A stretch of DNA of 64,000 nucleotides, taken from NCBI GenBank assembly GCA_033558025.1, contig JAUCEF010000003.1, forward strand, positions 3,497,802 to 3,561,801, written 5' to 3'. Under the pieces are notes generated by a model. The model was not told where the DNA came from, searched no databases, and was given only the letters and a program-made list of their open reading frames with translations. Numbering within the stretch: position 1 is the stretch's first letter; the number at the start of each line of letters is the position of its first letter. Origin of the DNA: Phytophthora sp. 'mugwort'. Lineage: Eukaryota > Oomycota > Peronosporomycetes > Peronosporales > Peronosporaceae. The position numbers and the translations under genes were made by a program. This document shows positions 34,228-46,948 of this stretch, piece after piece.

Positions 34228-34740
34228 ATGGCTATGACCGTACTACCAAGCTTCCAGACCTTCCTGCAGAACTCGGCCACACCGCAGCCGCCATCGCCGC
34301 TACTGAGCGGTGAGCCAGGTCCAACTAGCCCCAGTTACTCGCCCTACGGTTGGCATCAGGCCGCCGCCACCAGCGGCATGCAGCTCCCCTACTACAACAA
34401 CTGCACCTACCAGCGCAGCTTCTCGCCCGCGCCTAGCTCCAGCTCCGAGACCGAGGACGAAGACATGCTGCCCAGCCGCCGCGTGGGCTTTAAGCGTCCG
34501 CTGCCCAGCGTGGGCCTCAATACCGAACCGCTGTCGCCGTCCAGCGCATGTGGCACTGCCTGTAAGCGCACTAAGAAGAAATACCTTAAGGAGCGTGAAC
34601 GCTGCGAGATCGTGCGCCGCGTGCGCGCCGGTGAGAAGCAGGCCCACCTCGCCAAGGAATTCGGTGTTTCGCGCGCTGCCGTCTGCTACCTGCTCAAGCA
34701 CCAAATAGAGATCATGCGCCGCTCGTCGCAACGCCTTTGA
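34228..34740 (+). CDS. Small psq-type helix-turn-helix DNA-binding protein
   Basis: An intronless 170-residue protein. The first ~115 residues are Pro/Ser-rich and low in complexity. The last ~55 form a basic HTH: KKYLKERERCEIVRRVRAGE, HLAKEFGVSRAAVCYLLKHQ. This is the psq/CENP-B amino-terminal type found at the start of pogo-family transposases and in host proteins derived from them. No DDE domain follows. The clear GC-rich codon use, good start context (CACCATCATGG) and clean stop suggest a live gene, unlike the surrounding relics. It could be a transcriptional regulator or a domesticated transposase DNA-binding domain; target unknown. Confidence 0.7.
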   Translation: MAMTVLPSFQTFLQNSATPQPPSPLLSGEPGPTSPSYSPYGWHQAAATSGMQLPYYNNCTYQRSFSPAPSSSSETEDEDMLPSRRVGFKRPLPSVGLNTEPLSPSSACGTACKRTKKKYLKERERCEIVRRVRAGEKQAHLAKEFGVSRAAVCYLLKHQIEIMRRSSQRL

Positions 34741-36857
34741 GTGTCGAGATTGCAGAAAGCGGTTGTCCGGCGGCGGAAGCGCACCTCGCCCGCTGCGCGA
34801 TAGTAGACAGAATTATTATTATTTTTATTGATTGCCGTGGGAGTCAATACTACATTTTGTGTTTAAGCAAAGTATATGGCGCCTTTCGCGGCCATCTTCA
34901 TAATTATTTGTTCGATCCAATAATATTGATGATATTGTGGATCCCGCTTCGTTTAAACAATAATTGGGCGAAGCCCATTACTGTGAGCTCGTTTGAGGAG
35001 TTTTCGGCGTCCCTCGCTTTACTTGCTAATCTTCGAACAACTCCCGAACTTTGCCCTGATTTCGTTTCCCAAAGCTGGACAGGGTTAGGACCAGTCGATA
35101 AGCAGAGGATCTGGGACCTGCGATCGGCCGTGGTGTCCCGGGTGGGTATGAATTTAAAGACATTTACAGATAAGGTTCTGCTTCGCACTTGGTATCTACT
35201 ATTAGCGTTCTTAGCTCAAAAAGTCATAAACACCGCCCCCCCCATCTGGTATAAGAAGTATATATAGGGTTAGCAAGGCTGTACCCTGAAGGATTCGCCA
35301 TTATTCGCGAGGCTAGGCTGGGGTAAGGTCGTGATTATAAGGGCAGATATATACAACGTCCAAGATTGTACTGTAAATCTGCGATACTGCATGGTGGGGC
35401 ACTACGTTAGCTTACATGGGGCACTATTAAAAGGATGGGGTATTGCATCTTGACCCCGTCGCGAAGACGAACGACTTCACGTTGACGACCTTGGCCCTAC
35501 GGAGTTTAATTCTCGTGTTGCGATTGTGATAAAGGAACACAGCAGTCTAATTCATGTTATAAATGTTCGAGTACTAAATGTTGTACTGTACCCCTTGATC
35601 ACCTGCTGCACGTGCACGATTGTGGTGGTGAGCTGAGAGCTCAACGGGAATAACAAGCTGCCCTACACCACCAAGGCTAGCCAGCTCGGTGAAGTTTCTG
35701 CACCGCAGCTCGCAGAGCCACGGAGAACATAATGACCTCTCCCAAATTGAACACCAACTATCACTACTACTACAACTGCCAAACAGAGAGAGCAGAACAG
35801 AGTAGAAATTAGGCTCACTCCACATTATACACCCAACAGGGCAACACACGTTGTTTGTTGGTGGGAGTTCCAGCTCCCAAGCTTCGCTTGGAACGTCACA
35901 ACGATGTCTTCCTGTCGAACTTATGCTTCTTCGTAACCGGACGCTCGAAGCCTCCAGATCTTGGACTACATGCAGCTTATTTTCCACCATGAACTTGGGT
36001 TTCATCAGCAAGACTCGAATCGATAATGAAAGGTTGAAAAAAAGCTGCTCCCTGAGCTCGACCGACCTTCGGTAGCAACTCGCCAATGGCAATTTGTTTA
36101 TGCTGGCTACGATCTGAGAATTCTGAGAATTCTGATAATTAGAATCAGATTAAAAGAGTGGCACTATATTTATCGCAAGACCCCCCCCAGAGGGTGGGGC
36201 ATTATTAAAGGGATTGAGCACAATCTCAGGTTTTACCGTAGATTGAAAAGCTCCATCACTGGCAACTCTGGTTAATGGATCGTGAGAGGCTCTTCGGGTC
36301 ATCACACTCGCATTCTGATACTCTAGGAGACCCGTGCCGCTAGACGCCCTAGACGCTCTTTTTTTCGTCTTCATAGCGGGGGAGGGGGAGGGGGGGGGGG
36401 CGAGTTCTTGATGCGCTCTGCACATTATGGACAGCCCCTTTCTAACAACGTTTGTGGACATCTAGTATTAGTAGTACGGTAGTAAAACGTATTGTGCGTA
36501 AATTTCATTGTAAGCTATCGACTATTGTCACTTCTGAGTATGCAATCGGACTTAGACGAACCTATTTAATAATTTTGACACGCCGTGAAATTCGCATTCA
36601 CCGCCCATGCCTTTTCGGCCGCGATTTTACACGAATAGGGAGTAATGACGTTAGAACACCCTTAGATACAACAACACGATACGCTGAGTGCACCTTAACC
36701 GTTAGAGCACCGTTAACTACGACGTCACGACAACCCATATTGACTTCGGCGCCCTTCATGAGGAAAATATATTACCCAGAAAAGCAGTTGAGGCGAAGCT
36801 TCAGTATACGAATCCTTGACATTATTCTGGGATTCGTCTTGCACAAAAATACAGAAG
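34741..36857. other. Non-coding and repeat-derived stretch
   Basis: The open frame 34737-35267 has no recognisable domain and overlaps the HTH stop. GAGAATTCT repeats occur at 36115-36135. A very G-rich run lies at about 36381-36402 and could form a G-quadruplex. No gene supported. Confidence 0.4.
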
Positions 36858-37328
36858 ATGAGCATGAACAACCAAGTGTTGGCGCCTGAGCTGCTCCGTT
36901 CCATAGCGCGGGAATACCAAGAGCTTCAAGACCAGATGCAGATGATGTCCGAGGCATTGGGAGATCTGCCGTATGCGCATGACGAACTTCAGATGCTGAT
37001 GCAGCGCGAAGCAGAGGCTACCAATGAGCTCACTGCAAACATTGGAATAGATCATATGCCAAGCGGTTACGCTACCTCATTCAGTGTCATGCATGAAAGC
37101 GTTGTCAAGCTTTTGAGGGGCGAATGGTCTTCAGTTGTCAACAAACCCAGCAATTCAAATAATCAATATAATTACTGGTGTCAGCACTTTGCTAGACTCT
37201 TGGTCCATCGTACCAAATTGTACTCATTTGGAGGGATACTCTTGGTACTACACAACAACAACCAAGCTAGTCTCATCCTCATTACACGTAAGTATGCCTC
37301 CGTAACGCGATGGCGCTCGAATCGATAG
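36858..37328 (+). CDS. Hypothetical protein, unrecognised, weak support
   Basis: An ATG at 36858 opens a 156-codon frame. The first ~60 residues are helical, starting MSMNNQVLAPELLRSIAREY and rich in Gln and Met. The later part (after about 37090) looks like random translation. It may be the first exon of a gene broken by the downstream Gypsy insertion, or not a gene. I do not recognise a family. Confidence 0.25.
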   Translation: MSMNNQVLAPELLRSIAREYQELQDQMQMMSEALGDLPYAHDELQMLMQREAEATNELTANIGIDHMPSGYATSFSVMHESVVKLLRGEWSSVVNKPSNSNNQYNYWCQHFARLLVHRTKLYSFGGILLVLHNNNQASLILITRKYASVTRWRSNR

Positions 37329-37567
37329 GGCATTGCGCACGTACGCGTACATAATGCCTAGCATCATCGCTCGACAGCTTTTAAAATCTGGTTGGATAGG
37401 CTCGCTGATCCACTCTGTGATAACTTCTGTGAAGCGTTCTTTCGCACCGTTTTCGCCATGCCATTTCTCCAGGTACGACAGCAACCCATTTGTCGAAGCG
37501 TTCCTAATTTCGTTTGGTAACACTACTGACGTATCGGCTCGTAGCAGCGCACCGTTAGTATCGTTGG

Positions 37568-38354
37568 TGTGGTGTAGTGGACGCCAGATGAAGTGGCTCA
37601 CACATCGCACTTAAGTAAGCAAGCACAGTACTGCTCACTGAGTACGAGGTCAGCAACAATCCGGTACTCGACTGGATGAACTCGAACGCTGTTGAGTTTG
37701 GGTGGTTACATTGAGATCTTTGCGAAGGATCGGTTGAGAGCTGACCACGTTTCGTTTCATTTGATATGTGTATAGGAACATAGTTAACAATAGGAGGAGC
37801 CCCTTGGGGGTTCTGGGAGATAAACATAACAGAGTAACTCTTTCCAAGTCCAAGACAAGTGTACACTGTCTGGTAAGTCCCTGCATGGGCTGGATTATGC
37901 TTACCGATAACACTCGAGAGACATAGCTTGTAGGGTATTGACTGGTAGCGCCAAGAGAACTAGGTCGGCCCGGAGAAGGGCGTGTCTCGCCAAGCGCGAA
38001 GGAACAAGTCCTGCCGAACTCGGCGGGCCGGTACGCCGTACAGCCCGGGTACCGTAACACTTCTAGCCGAGAAGCTTTTGCTGTCAGCGACCCGTCAAAG
38101 CGCTAACGCGCCGCCATCCGCTATTTAGCGGAGGACACGGGATATCTGAGCCAGAGTCAGTCAGCTCAGCTGACCTCTGTGCATAGACAGGCCTTGGGGC
38201 ACTTGGTCTCGGCGGAAGCGAGACACCATTGTCGCGGAAGGGCCGAACCGCTAGGGGCAACTCAGCGCAGGCCAACAAGGCCGACTAGCTCGGCTATTGT
38301 TGAGATTCTTGCCTAAGTAATACATCTGACGATTTTGTGTGTGCTGCAATACCA
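37568..38354 (+). repeat. Left LTR of the Gypsy element
   Basis: 787 bp, TGTGGTGTAG...AATACCA. It matches the right LTR over its full length with about three substitutions and a 1-nt indel near 37757. Confidence 0.92.
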
Positions 38355-38359
38355 TAACT

Positions 38360-38378
38360 GGTGCCGCGACCCGGGAAC
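38360..38378 (+). other. Primer-binding site of the Gypsy element
   Basis: TGGTGCCGCGACCCGGGA lies four bases after the left LTR. It begins with TGG, complementary to a tRNA CCA tail. The tRNA species was not determined. Confidence 0.65.
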
Positions 38379-38379
38379 A

Positions 38380-40482
38380 GGGTGCGCTTATTTTCGAAGG
38401 TGCCAATCTAACCAAGTTTCAAGTACTGAGCAGGGTGGTCAAGGGATCGTCGACGTCAAGCGGAGCCAGCCCAGCGACCGCCGCGGTTCGCCCCTCTCAG
38501 GGTCGAACTCAGCTGGCGAGCTGATCGCTGACCTGACGGCGGAAATCGTCGGCAGTGTCCGGTTTGAAGAATACGAGACTGAAGACCAAGAGGATGAAGG
38601 TGGACGTGATGAAGAGTATGAAGTGAAGGAGAAAGTCGAGTATGGGAAGATGACTGCCGAGTTGCGTGCGGAGCTCGACGAGATATCTCTCCAAGTGAGC
38701 CGGATGGGAAATCCGCGCCCAGTTGAGCGCAATCTTGCCGCTGAACTCGACGATGATGTGGACGATGAAGATCACGGTGTGCTCAAGGGGAACTCCCACC
38801 CCTAGTGCCAAAGGCGACACATAACACCGACACGTCGAGTGCGAACAAGGTGTTGGCGCGACTCGGCAAGGAGACGAGGTCCCAGTCTAAAATGGATGAT
38901 GATGTTTGCACCGGTGGCCATGGCTCAAGAAAAATGGCCGATTTTAGGCCCAGAGCATACTCAACCTGTGAACAGTACCAGTATCAACCAACTCGTGGAA
39001 GATACGGTGCTGCTGCTGAGGGCAATGAGTTACCTTTGTAATGGTCGCCCAAACAGCTTGATTTTATCCGGCTGGGATCTCTGCGGGCCGAAATGGAGTT
39101 GACCCACTGGAAACGCCGACTACGAGCAGCGCTCGGTTTGGAGAAAGCCCCAGAACCTCAACCGATGATCGCCAAGCGTATAGTCGAGCTCGAAGATCCC
39201 AGCAAGGTCCGCTTCTGAATACGCCTCAGATTAAGCGAGCGGGTAAATTCCGATCCACCGAAGGGGCTCCGTATTTCGAAGATTCACACATGTTGAAGTC
39301 TCCGAAGCAAGCGAAGGAGCAAGTGGATCGCTATGACTACCTACTTGATGAAGACGATGAAACCGAGCTCGAAGACGAGGAAAAGGATTATAAGCCGAGT
39401 TATGACGGCTACTCCGGGACTGTGAGGCGTCATTAAAGGAGCAAATCCGTCGACTCAACTACGATGAAGTCGATCGAAACGACACGCAATATCTGGAATT
39501 GAGAACCCATTTCTCACTGGACAATATGGTTGAATTCGATGGGAGCCGATTCCGGTCGGACGAATCGTTGCAGTGGTTGAAGTGATTCATTTTTATGAAA
39601 TGATAGGAACTCGGATGCCTCAGAACTCGTGGTGCGAGCCGTTTTCGCTGTGCTTGGGTCGAGCGGCCAAAAGCTGGTACCGCCAGCTGGACCGGCGGAC
39701 TCAGAAGAAGTGGAGCCTACTCAGCGAGCAATCCTTAAATTATTACTGCCTCAATTCGATCAGTCGGCGCGTACCCGATACTACTCAGCGAGACGCAAAG
39801 AGAAGGAACCCATTGGTGACTCCCTCGTCCGTTTGAATGGGTACGCATGCACTGCCAAGAGTCCAGTATGGGAAGGACTGAGCAGATGCTGCGAAGCCCG
39901 TAGAGCAGTTCTTACTCCATTGCGGGAACGACGAGATCATGGATCTGTTGTACCCGCTCCAACTCATTGACATTCACCGAGTTGACAGATCATCAATCGA
40001 CGTATCTTGGGGGAAAAACTTATGCTGATGCAACGGTTGATGCACTCTACCGCGGTGTCGACCAGCGACAGCCGAGACGACGAGCCCGGTCGGTGGACTT
40101 AGCGGATGAAGATAGCGACTACAGTGACTATAGCGAGTCTGATTCAAACACGGATCAAGATTATCTCGATGCTGAGGAAGTCAGCGACCGCTCCAAGAAC
40201 TCTGCTGGGCGAACCAACTCAAACAGTAAACGTTCGGCCACGGACAGTCTACCGTTCAACACGTCTGACCGTAGAGACCGCCGAGATGACTCGCGTGAAC
40301 GCCAGCGTTTTGGGCGCCGAGATCGTCGTGATGACTCACATGAACGCCCACGTTACGATCGTCGGGATGGCGGAGAGGATTCGCGTGAACGCCCTCGCTA
40401 CGGACCATGCGCCGCGTGTGACGGCGATGGCCACTCAGCACATTTCTGCCGTCGACGCTGCAGATTCTGCAAACAGGCATGA
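38380..40482 (+). pseudogene. Gypsy gag region with CCHC zinc knuckle
   Basis: Pieces in several frames include WCEPFSLCLGRAAKSWYRQL (about 39640; capsid-like), then YYSARRKEKEPIGD. The final frame 39967-40482 is acidic, then Arg/Asp-rich. Three tandem 15-residue repeats of the RRDRRDDSRERxRxG type (about 40265-40410) lead into CAACDGDGHSAHFC, a C-x2-C-x4-H-x4-C knuckle. Gag packages element RNA. At least three frameshifts break it. Confidence 0.75.
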
Positions 40483-41182
40483 AGTCGGGCGCTGCGAGTT
40501 GTTCCAGCGCCTGGAAACGTTCACCAAAATTGGTCTGAACGTCAGTCGACAAGTCACCTGTGCCAGCTGAGCTCCATGACATCTACGAGCCGAAAGATTT
40601 AAATTCGGCGGCCCGCCAACACTGACTGGGTTGGAGAATAACGGGCTGCCACAGTCAGCTGAGCCAGTGGTGGAAGCGAACTACGTGTTTGCTTTTGTAG
40701 GCGAAGCATAACGACCCGAGAAATGGGGTGAAGACAACGACGGACCTGAATGTAAAATTGATGGTAACGTTGAACTCAGCGATCCAGAGGAAAATTGGCG
40801 AGTTGTTATGAGCGCGAGAGTAGAAGCCGGGCGACGAAGAAAAGCCGATGACAGTGTAGTGACGGTGCAGCGGGGCTGCGTAGCGTAGTGCGTCAGAGGA
40901 AGACGTATGACTCCCCGAGTCTTAGCTGAGGTTCTCCTAGCCCATAAGGTCTCCGCAGAGACTTAGATTCCTCTAGTTATATCACTAGAGACTCATAGAG
41001 TCAGCATCCCTAAACCTAGAGCAATACTCTCTTCAATGCTAAAACTGAACTGTTATTTGTTTGCTTATCTGCGGCAAAGCCGCATGTGGTGTAAATGTAT
41101 GCTCTAACTATCTACCATAGTTGAACCTAGTCAAATGCATATCAAGTGGCCTGTGGCCACGTACTGAAATCCGTTAATCGAA

Positions 41183-41908
41183 GTGGTACCAAGTACCACT
41201 TACTACAAGGTGACACGTAGCACGGCTACACTCGTGTTACCTTTGTGTAACCCGTTACAGACGGTGAAACTGCGTCCTGGAGAGCGTATGGGCTGGTGGT
41301 CGGCACAAAAGTTAGATCGCCGAGTTCGTATGAGAGCTCTTGTGATGGGTGCGGGAAATAACGAGCGGACGAAGATTCTACGCGATATTAGGGCGAACCT
41401 CTCAGCTATTAGTGAGTCTTTCGCGCGATGGCTGCGATTGAAGCGGCATGCAAGCATCGATTTACAGATTAATGTGCAAGAGATTGGTAAAGGCAAAGTG
41501 CCTACGACGACAAGGGCAGTGGTTAAAGTTACACTCGGCTGGAATATTGTCTACGAGTTTGAAGTCTGGGTTATGTCACATCATGCGGGTGTTGACCTGA
41601 TACTGGGTACGGACTTTATGATACCAACAGGAATACGACTGGACCTTTACAACTCGACAGCGAAATTGCCAGACGAAGTGATAGTACCACTCCTCAAGTC
41701 ACATAACGCTGAGTTGGGAGAGACGGAGTATGGCAACCAAACCACCGACGACCCTACTGAATCGTTGAATGTGCCGAGTCGGCTGACAGTTGAATTCGGC
41801 TTACGGCGCTGTCAGCCGAGTCGTGATACTTTTGAGATGTGGTTCGGCGCACTAATGATTGGATTCCGACGGTTGCGCACAATCCCAAAGGCAAAGCCGT
41901 ACGGGTAA
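41183..41908 (+). pseudogene. Gypsy aspartic protease region, active site lost
   Basis: The frame contains RAVVKVTLGWNIVYEFEVWV and GVDLILGTDFMIPTGIRLDL, typical of the retropepsin-like domain of oomycete Gypsy elements. The catalytic Asp-Thr-Gly position reads ILRDIRANLSAIS, i.e. DIR instead of DTG, so it would be inactive. The frame is long (241 codons) but cannot yield a working protease. Confidence 0.7.
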
Positions 41909-42899
41909 TGATTACGAACGTCAGCAGTAAACTGATATGGTGTCCTGCTCACTTCCCAGTGGTGCTTTGGGCATCACATGGTAATCTTCCACCTGACAAT
42001 GATTATGTGAGACTATATCAACGAAATATCGTGATTGGCAACTTCTAGCTTTCGAATCGGCTATCGATAAATATCTGTTGAGAAAAGAGCAACAACTGTA
42101 CGACAAGTGGATCGCATAACCACCACCCGCAGTGAGAAAACGGCAGTATGAAACCCCGACAGGGGTGATACCGCGGGAACAGCACAGTTCCAGCGGCCGA
42201 GAAGAAGAATTCACTTGGCCCAGCGTTGGGAGCGGTGGGAACGGTCCCTAAGCGATATTATACTCCCTGAGGATCAAACTCGGCCTATCACTGAGTACTC
42301 CGACTCTGAGTGCTAATCCGGTGAGCTCGCCGACCCTGTGGATGGTCTGAGGGCAACAGCAGCTGAGGTCAAACAATCTTCAGCTGAGTCAGTAGACTCG
42401 GCAGACACATGCAGCACCTCGACAGGGATGATAGACATCGTTACCCCAGTAAGTTGGGTAGCCAAGATCGGTTCGAGTGAGTCACTCAGCACAAGGGATG
42501 ATCAGCCTAGCACGATAATGAAAGAATCCGCCGCGCTAGAGAAGAAGTCGGAGAGAAGACTAGAACAAACTCAGCGGAGACGCCCAGCAGAGGGCTGTGC
42601 GGTGAAGAAATCGATGTGAGGACGAATCTCTCGCAAACGACCCTGAAGACGATTTGCGACTTCGCCTCATGGCAGCGATGTTCGAGGACCTGGCGGTAAC
42701 AACGGTGCACGATGAAAGCACGAATGTAGCTGAGTTCGAACACTCAGCTAATGAGATTGATCTGGAGGACTACGCTCGCGAGTTGGCGTTTCTGCCTGAT
42801 TTGGATGATTTGATGCCTATGGTTCTCGATTACTGGAAATAATGTGATGTGCAGTGACCACACACCAGAGCAACAACAACAGCTGGTAGTAATGCTTAA

Positions 42900-44384
42900 A
42901 CGCCTGAAGGTATCATGATTGCGAGTGATAATGCACTGCCACCACCAGCCTATGGTGCTATTTGCGATATCGACGTACAAGGACATCACCTGATCAAACA
43001 ACGAGCTCGGTGGACCCCTTTCAAGCATTTGAAGAAGTTGTATGAGCTCCTCAAGGGTGTATTGGAAGCTGGGTTGATTGCCTTCTCGGCAGGACTTGGG
43101 TATCCCGATTGTTATTGTACATAAGAAGAATGGGGTGGATATCCGTCTGTGTATCGATTACAAGATGGTCAGCACTGTCACGGTGATCATGGAATATGCC
43201 ATGCCTTTAGTTGATGATCTGCTAACTGAGCTGCAAAACTACCTGTGGTTTTGCTCCTTGGATGAGGCTCGCGGATTTGGGCTGTTATGATGACCCAACG
43301 GGCTAGAAAAATTTCAGCTTTTGCTCGTGCGCTGGGACATTTTGAGTGGCTTTGAATGCCTTTTGGATTGAAGAACGCCCCTATGATTTAGCAGCAACTA
43401 ATAGACAATGCCTTGTGGGGTTATGCACAACCCCGCGGTGGATGGACCGCTTACGCCGAACGTGTCCGCCAAGCTGAGGAAGCAGCCGCAACTCAGCGCA
43501 GTCGACACAGTGCAGGAGGGACTCAGCTAACTTCTGAGCCGAGTTACGACCAATTTCGAAACTGACCACCGTGCCTTAGCTGAGTCCGATCCACTCCTAG
43601 AATTAGTGGATGGACCAGATGGTAGCATGTTCAGGAATGGAGAATCCGAGAATCCAAACACGTTCCAGTGTTTGAACGCCGGTCATTCGTGAATGATATC
43701 TGCTTTGGTGAAAAGACGTTTGATAAATGTTTAGCCATGCTAGATCGATTATTGACTCGATTCGCCGAGTGCAGAATCAGCTTCAGCTTCACCAAGATCA
43801 TTTTTGTGGAACATACCGTTAATTTCCTCTCTCATGGTATCGCGCCGAGTGGTATATTCGCCAATCCGAAGACGTTGGCTGAGATAGCTGAGTTACCTTT
43901 CCCGAAATTGAAGAAGGAAATGCAAGCTTTTCTGGGCGCGCTGATTTACTATAGTCGATTCATTCTGAACCTAGCGGTATACGGAGCAGTCCTCTACCAG
44001 CTTAAGGATACTGACTTCACTTCGGAAATGACCTGACTTCAGCTAAGTCAGATTTTGCATCATTTAAGGATAAAAGTCGTTCGAGCTCCAATACGGCGGC
44101 ACTTTGATTCTTCAAAAGAAGTCTACATTATGCTTGTCACTAACGATTAGGCTTTGAGTTCTACCCTGATGCAGCTTCATGATGATAAATCGCACCCAGT
44201 TCTGTTCTGTGGCCGAGTCCCCAAGGACAACGAAGTCAACTATCATTCAGCTGAGAAAGAGCTATTGGCTTTGCTCCATTTGTTAAAAGTCTGCTATATA
44301 CTGCTAGCCAGCAAGACACTCACTGTGCTTACTCAATTTTCTACTTTGGAGTGGCTTTACCAGTCCAAATACCTCTACGATTGA
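42900..44384 (+). pseudogene. Gypsy reverse transcriptase and RNase H, inactive
   Basis: RT pieces include KKNGVDIRLCIDYKMV, MPLVDDLLTEL, and MPFGLKNAPM after a stop. The catalytic YVDD box reads SFVNDICFG, with the first Asp changed to Asn. AFLGALIYYSRFI marks the RT/RNase H connection. RNase H follows at 44154-44384 with HSAEKELLALLHLLK. Frameshifts occur near 43110, 43290 and 44036. Confidence 0.85.
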
Positions 44385-45533
44385 GCTACGAGCTTCGCGG
44401 TATTATTGTCACCCTTTCACTTTAAGGGTGAAGCGGATTCGGAAGCGGGATGTCGACTTCGCTATTGTAGACGTCTATCACTCCACACATTGAACCCAGA
44501 CAGCGGAATCGCATGCTGTGGACTCGGCGGAGGTGACGGACCTGGAGAATAAACATCGTTATCCGGAAGACATATCTGGAGAATGTTGAGATCCTTGTGA
44601 ATCATCGACCAGGGAATCCAAGCTCGGCGAATCGGCTTCAACGCTGGGTCTTCATCCGAGTGTTGGCGAGGAGGAGGAGACCCGGCGAGAGGAAAAGCCG
44701 AGTCTTCACCGTCTCGAACCCGAAGGATAGACTTGGGCGTTAATGCGCGAGGGACCGATTGTGAGCGAGGGTCCGTCGGTTGGTCAATCAGCGACGTGGA
44801 ATTCGGTGATACTAATTCGAAGAACTCGTCAAGATCCTCTGGCTTATCAAGGAGGTGAGCTCCAGGAAACCGAGGACCAGCGGCGACAGTAATTGAAGAC
44901 GCCCGTTCAGTTGAGCTGCCGGCAAGGAAGCTCAGAGATGATCCGGCAGGGGAGCCCTGTGGAAAGAAGGGAGGAATGAGTATCTACGAACCGAACTCGG
45001 TGAAATCAACGATTTAAAAGCGGGGCTTACCGGAGGAATTGCGCGGGCAGTCTTGGAGGAAGTCGACTGAGAGGCATGATCACCAGTGGCAATCTCAGCT
45101 GACTCAGACGATCCATCAGACCTCATAACGAGAGATGGAGCAGTGACCGGAGTCATTCCAGCGTCACCGTCAGTGTGGCTGTCGCCTTAAGCTGTTGGTA
45201 ACTTGAGTGATGGTGGTAAGGTCTCTCCTGAGGGAGAAATAAGGGGGCCGCCTGAGCCTTTAAGTTCTGGCGAAGCAGAAGAAGTTCTCTTAGCCATCTG
45301 GGTTACCGATACACACGGAAACAAGTCAGAAGGAGGTCGAGCTGACTAGGTGAACAAACAGAAGCACAGTTCGTAGAGAAGGCGTCAAGTCATCGACCCT
45401 GTGCGTGTCGTGGGAACGGTCGGAGGTCAAGCGTCGGGGACGTCGAGAGTGAATGTGGTAATTTTGACAGGTGGTGACACACCAGTTAGGCCAATCCACT
45501 TTCCAGCTCGGCTCCTAGCATGGCCGAGGCAGT
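44385..45533. other. Gypsy interior without recognisable integrase
   Basis: This ~1.15 kb should hold integrase but I see no HHCC or DDE motifs on either strand. Only short open frames occur (for example 45156-44932 minus). Confidence 0.5.
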
Positions 45534-46319
45534 TGTGGTGTAGTGGACGCCAGATGAAGTGGCTCACACATCGCACTTAAGTAAGCAAGCACAGTACTGC
45601 TCACTGGGTACGAGGTCAGCAACAATCCGGTACTCGACTGGATGAACTCGACCGCTGTTGAGTTTGGGTGGTTACATTGAGATCTTTGCGAAGGATCGGT
45701 TGAGAGCTGACCACGTTTCTTTCATTTGATATGTGTATAGGAACATAGTTAACAATAGGAGGAGCCCCTTGGGGGTTCTGGGAGATAAACATAACAGAGT
45801 AACTCTTTCCAAGTCCAAGACAAGTGTACACTGTCTGGTAAGTCCCTGCATGGGCTGGATTATGCTTACCGATAACACTCGAGAGACATAGCTTGTAGGG
45901 TATTGACTGGTAGCGCCAAGAGAACTAGGTCGGCCCGGAGAAGGGCGTGTCTCGCCAAGCGCGAAGGAACAAGTCCTGCCGAACTCGGCTGGCCGGTACG
46001 CCGTACAGCCCGGGTACCGTAACACTTCTAGCCGAGAAGCTTTTGCTGTCAGCGACCCGTCAAAGCGCTAACGCGCCGCCATCCGCTATTTAGCGGAGGA
46101 CACGGGATATCTGAGCCAGAGTCAGTCAGCTCAGCTGACCTCTGTGCATAGACAGGCCTTGGGGCACTTGGTCTCGGCGGAAGCGAGACACCATTGTCGC
46201 GGAAGGGCCGAACCGCTAGGGGCAACTCAGCGCAGGCCAACAAGGCCGACTAGCTCGGCTATTGTTGAGATTCTTGCCTAAGTAATACATCTGACGATTT
46301 TGTGTGTGCTGCAATACCA
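45534..46319 (+). repeat. Right LTR of the Gypsy element
   Basis: 786 bp. Differences from the left LTR include G for A at 45607, C for A at 45657, a missing G near 45719 and T for G at 45990. The preceding GGCCGAGGCAG is a weak polypurine tract. Confidence 0.92.
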
Positions 46320-46948
46320 CACCTTGTGGTTGACGAATTGTGCTAGCACAGGGGGACGTCTGGGATGCCGTGCGAAAGCGATAACGCGAGTGATAAGCGT
46401 TGTAGCGTTCGATTGTGCGGAGACATCAAAAGAAAATGTCAGCTGCGGGATTTGAACCCAAGCGTTCGAAAACATTACGACCTGAACGTAACCCCTTAGA
46501 TCACTCGGGAAAACAGACGAATTACAAAGGACGAAAACGACAAATGTTAAAATTTGATCTTTCCGCCCATGCAAACAAGAAAGCGCACCGCGCATGCACA
46601 CGACATGGACATGCACGCATATACACATCGTTTATATGCACACAAACAAACGCAAACACTCACACGGGCCGCAGCAGCTCTCCAAACCGGACATCCAATA
46701 TTACCGAACCCTCGGCTTCCTACAGCTTGTTACTGACCTCCTGTGGCTGTCAATGTACTTCGACGTGCTGTCAGCAAGTGCGACGGAATTTTTAAATGCA
46801 TGGGCACGCCATTTTTATACTGTATCGCGAGAACGTCATGGCCATCATTCTCATTGAGGGTGTGGACCATAGACATCAGCTCCTTCTCAGCAGAAGTACT
46901 TTTCAGATTTTTTTGTACGATATTGCGAGCTTGCTGCGGTGTCACCTG
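46320..46948. other. Flank between the Gypsy right LTR and the copia relic
   Basis: Open frames on both strands without recognisable domains. AC-rich simple sequence lies at about 46590-46670. No gene supported. Confidence 0.4.

Larger units (their letters stand above)
37568..46319 (+). mobile_element. Ty3/Gypsy LTR retrotransposon with near-identical LTRs but decayed interior
   Basis: LTRs 37568-38354 and 45534-46319 begin TG and end CA and differ at about four positions in 787. Between them lie a tRNA-type primer-binding site, gag with a CCHC knuckle, a protease, RT and RNase H, all in Gypsy order on the plus strand but interrupted by many stops and frameshifts. No integrase is recognisable in 44400-45530. 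No 5-bp target-site duplication is visible (GTTGG left, CACCT right). The element is not autonomous. Confidence 0.9.

Noticed and set aside
34737..35267. 176-codon frame directly after the HTH gene
   Set aside because: Low-complexity start in AT-rich sequence, overlaps the HTH stop, no domain recognised.
36381..36402. G-rich run as a functional G-quadruplex regulator
   Set aside because: The run could fold, but no gene or promoter is placed next to it, so no function can be argued.
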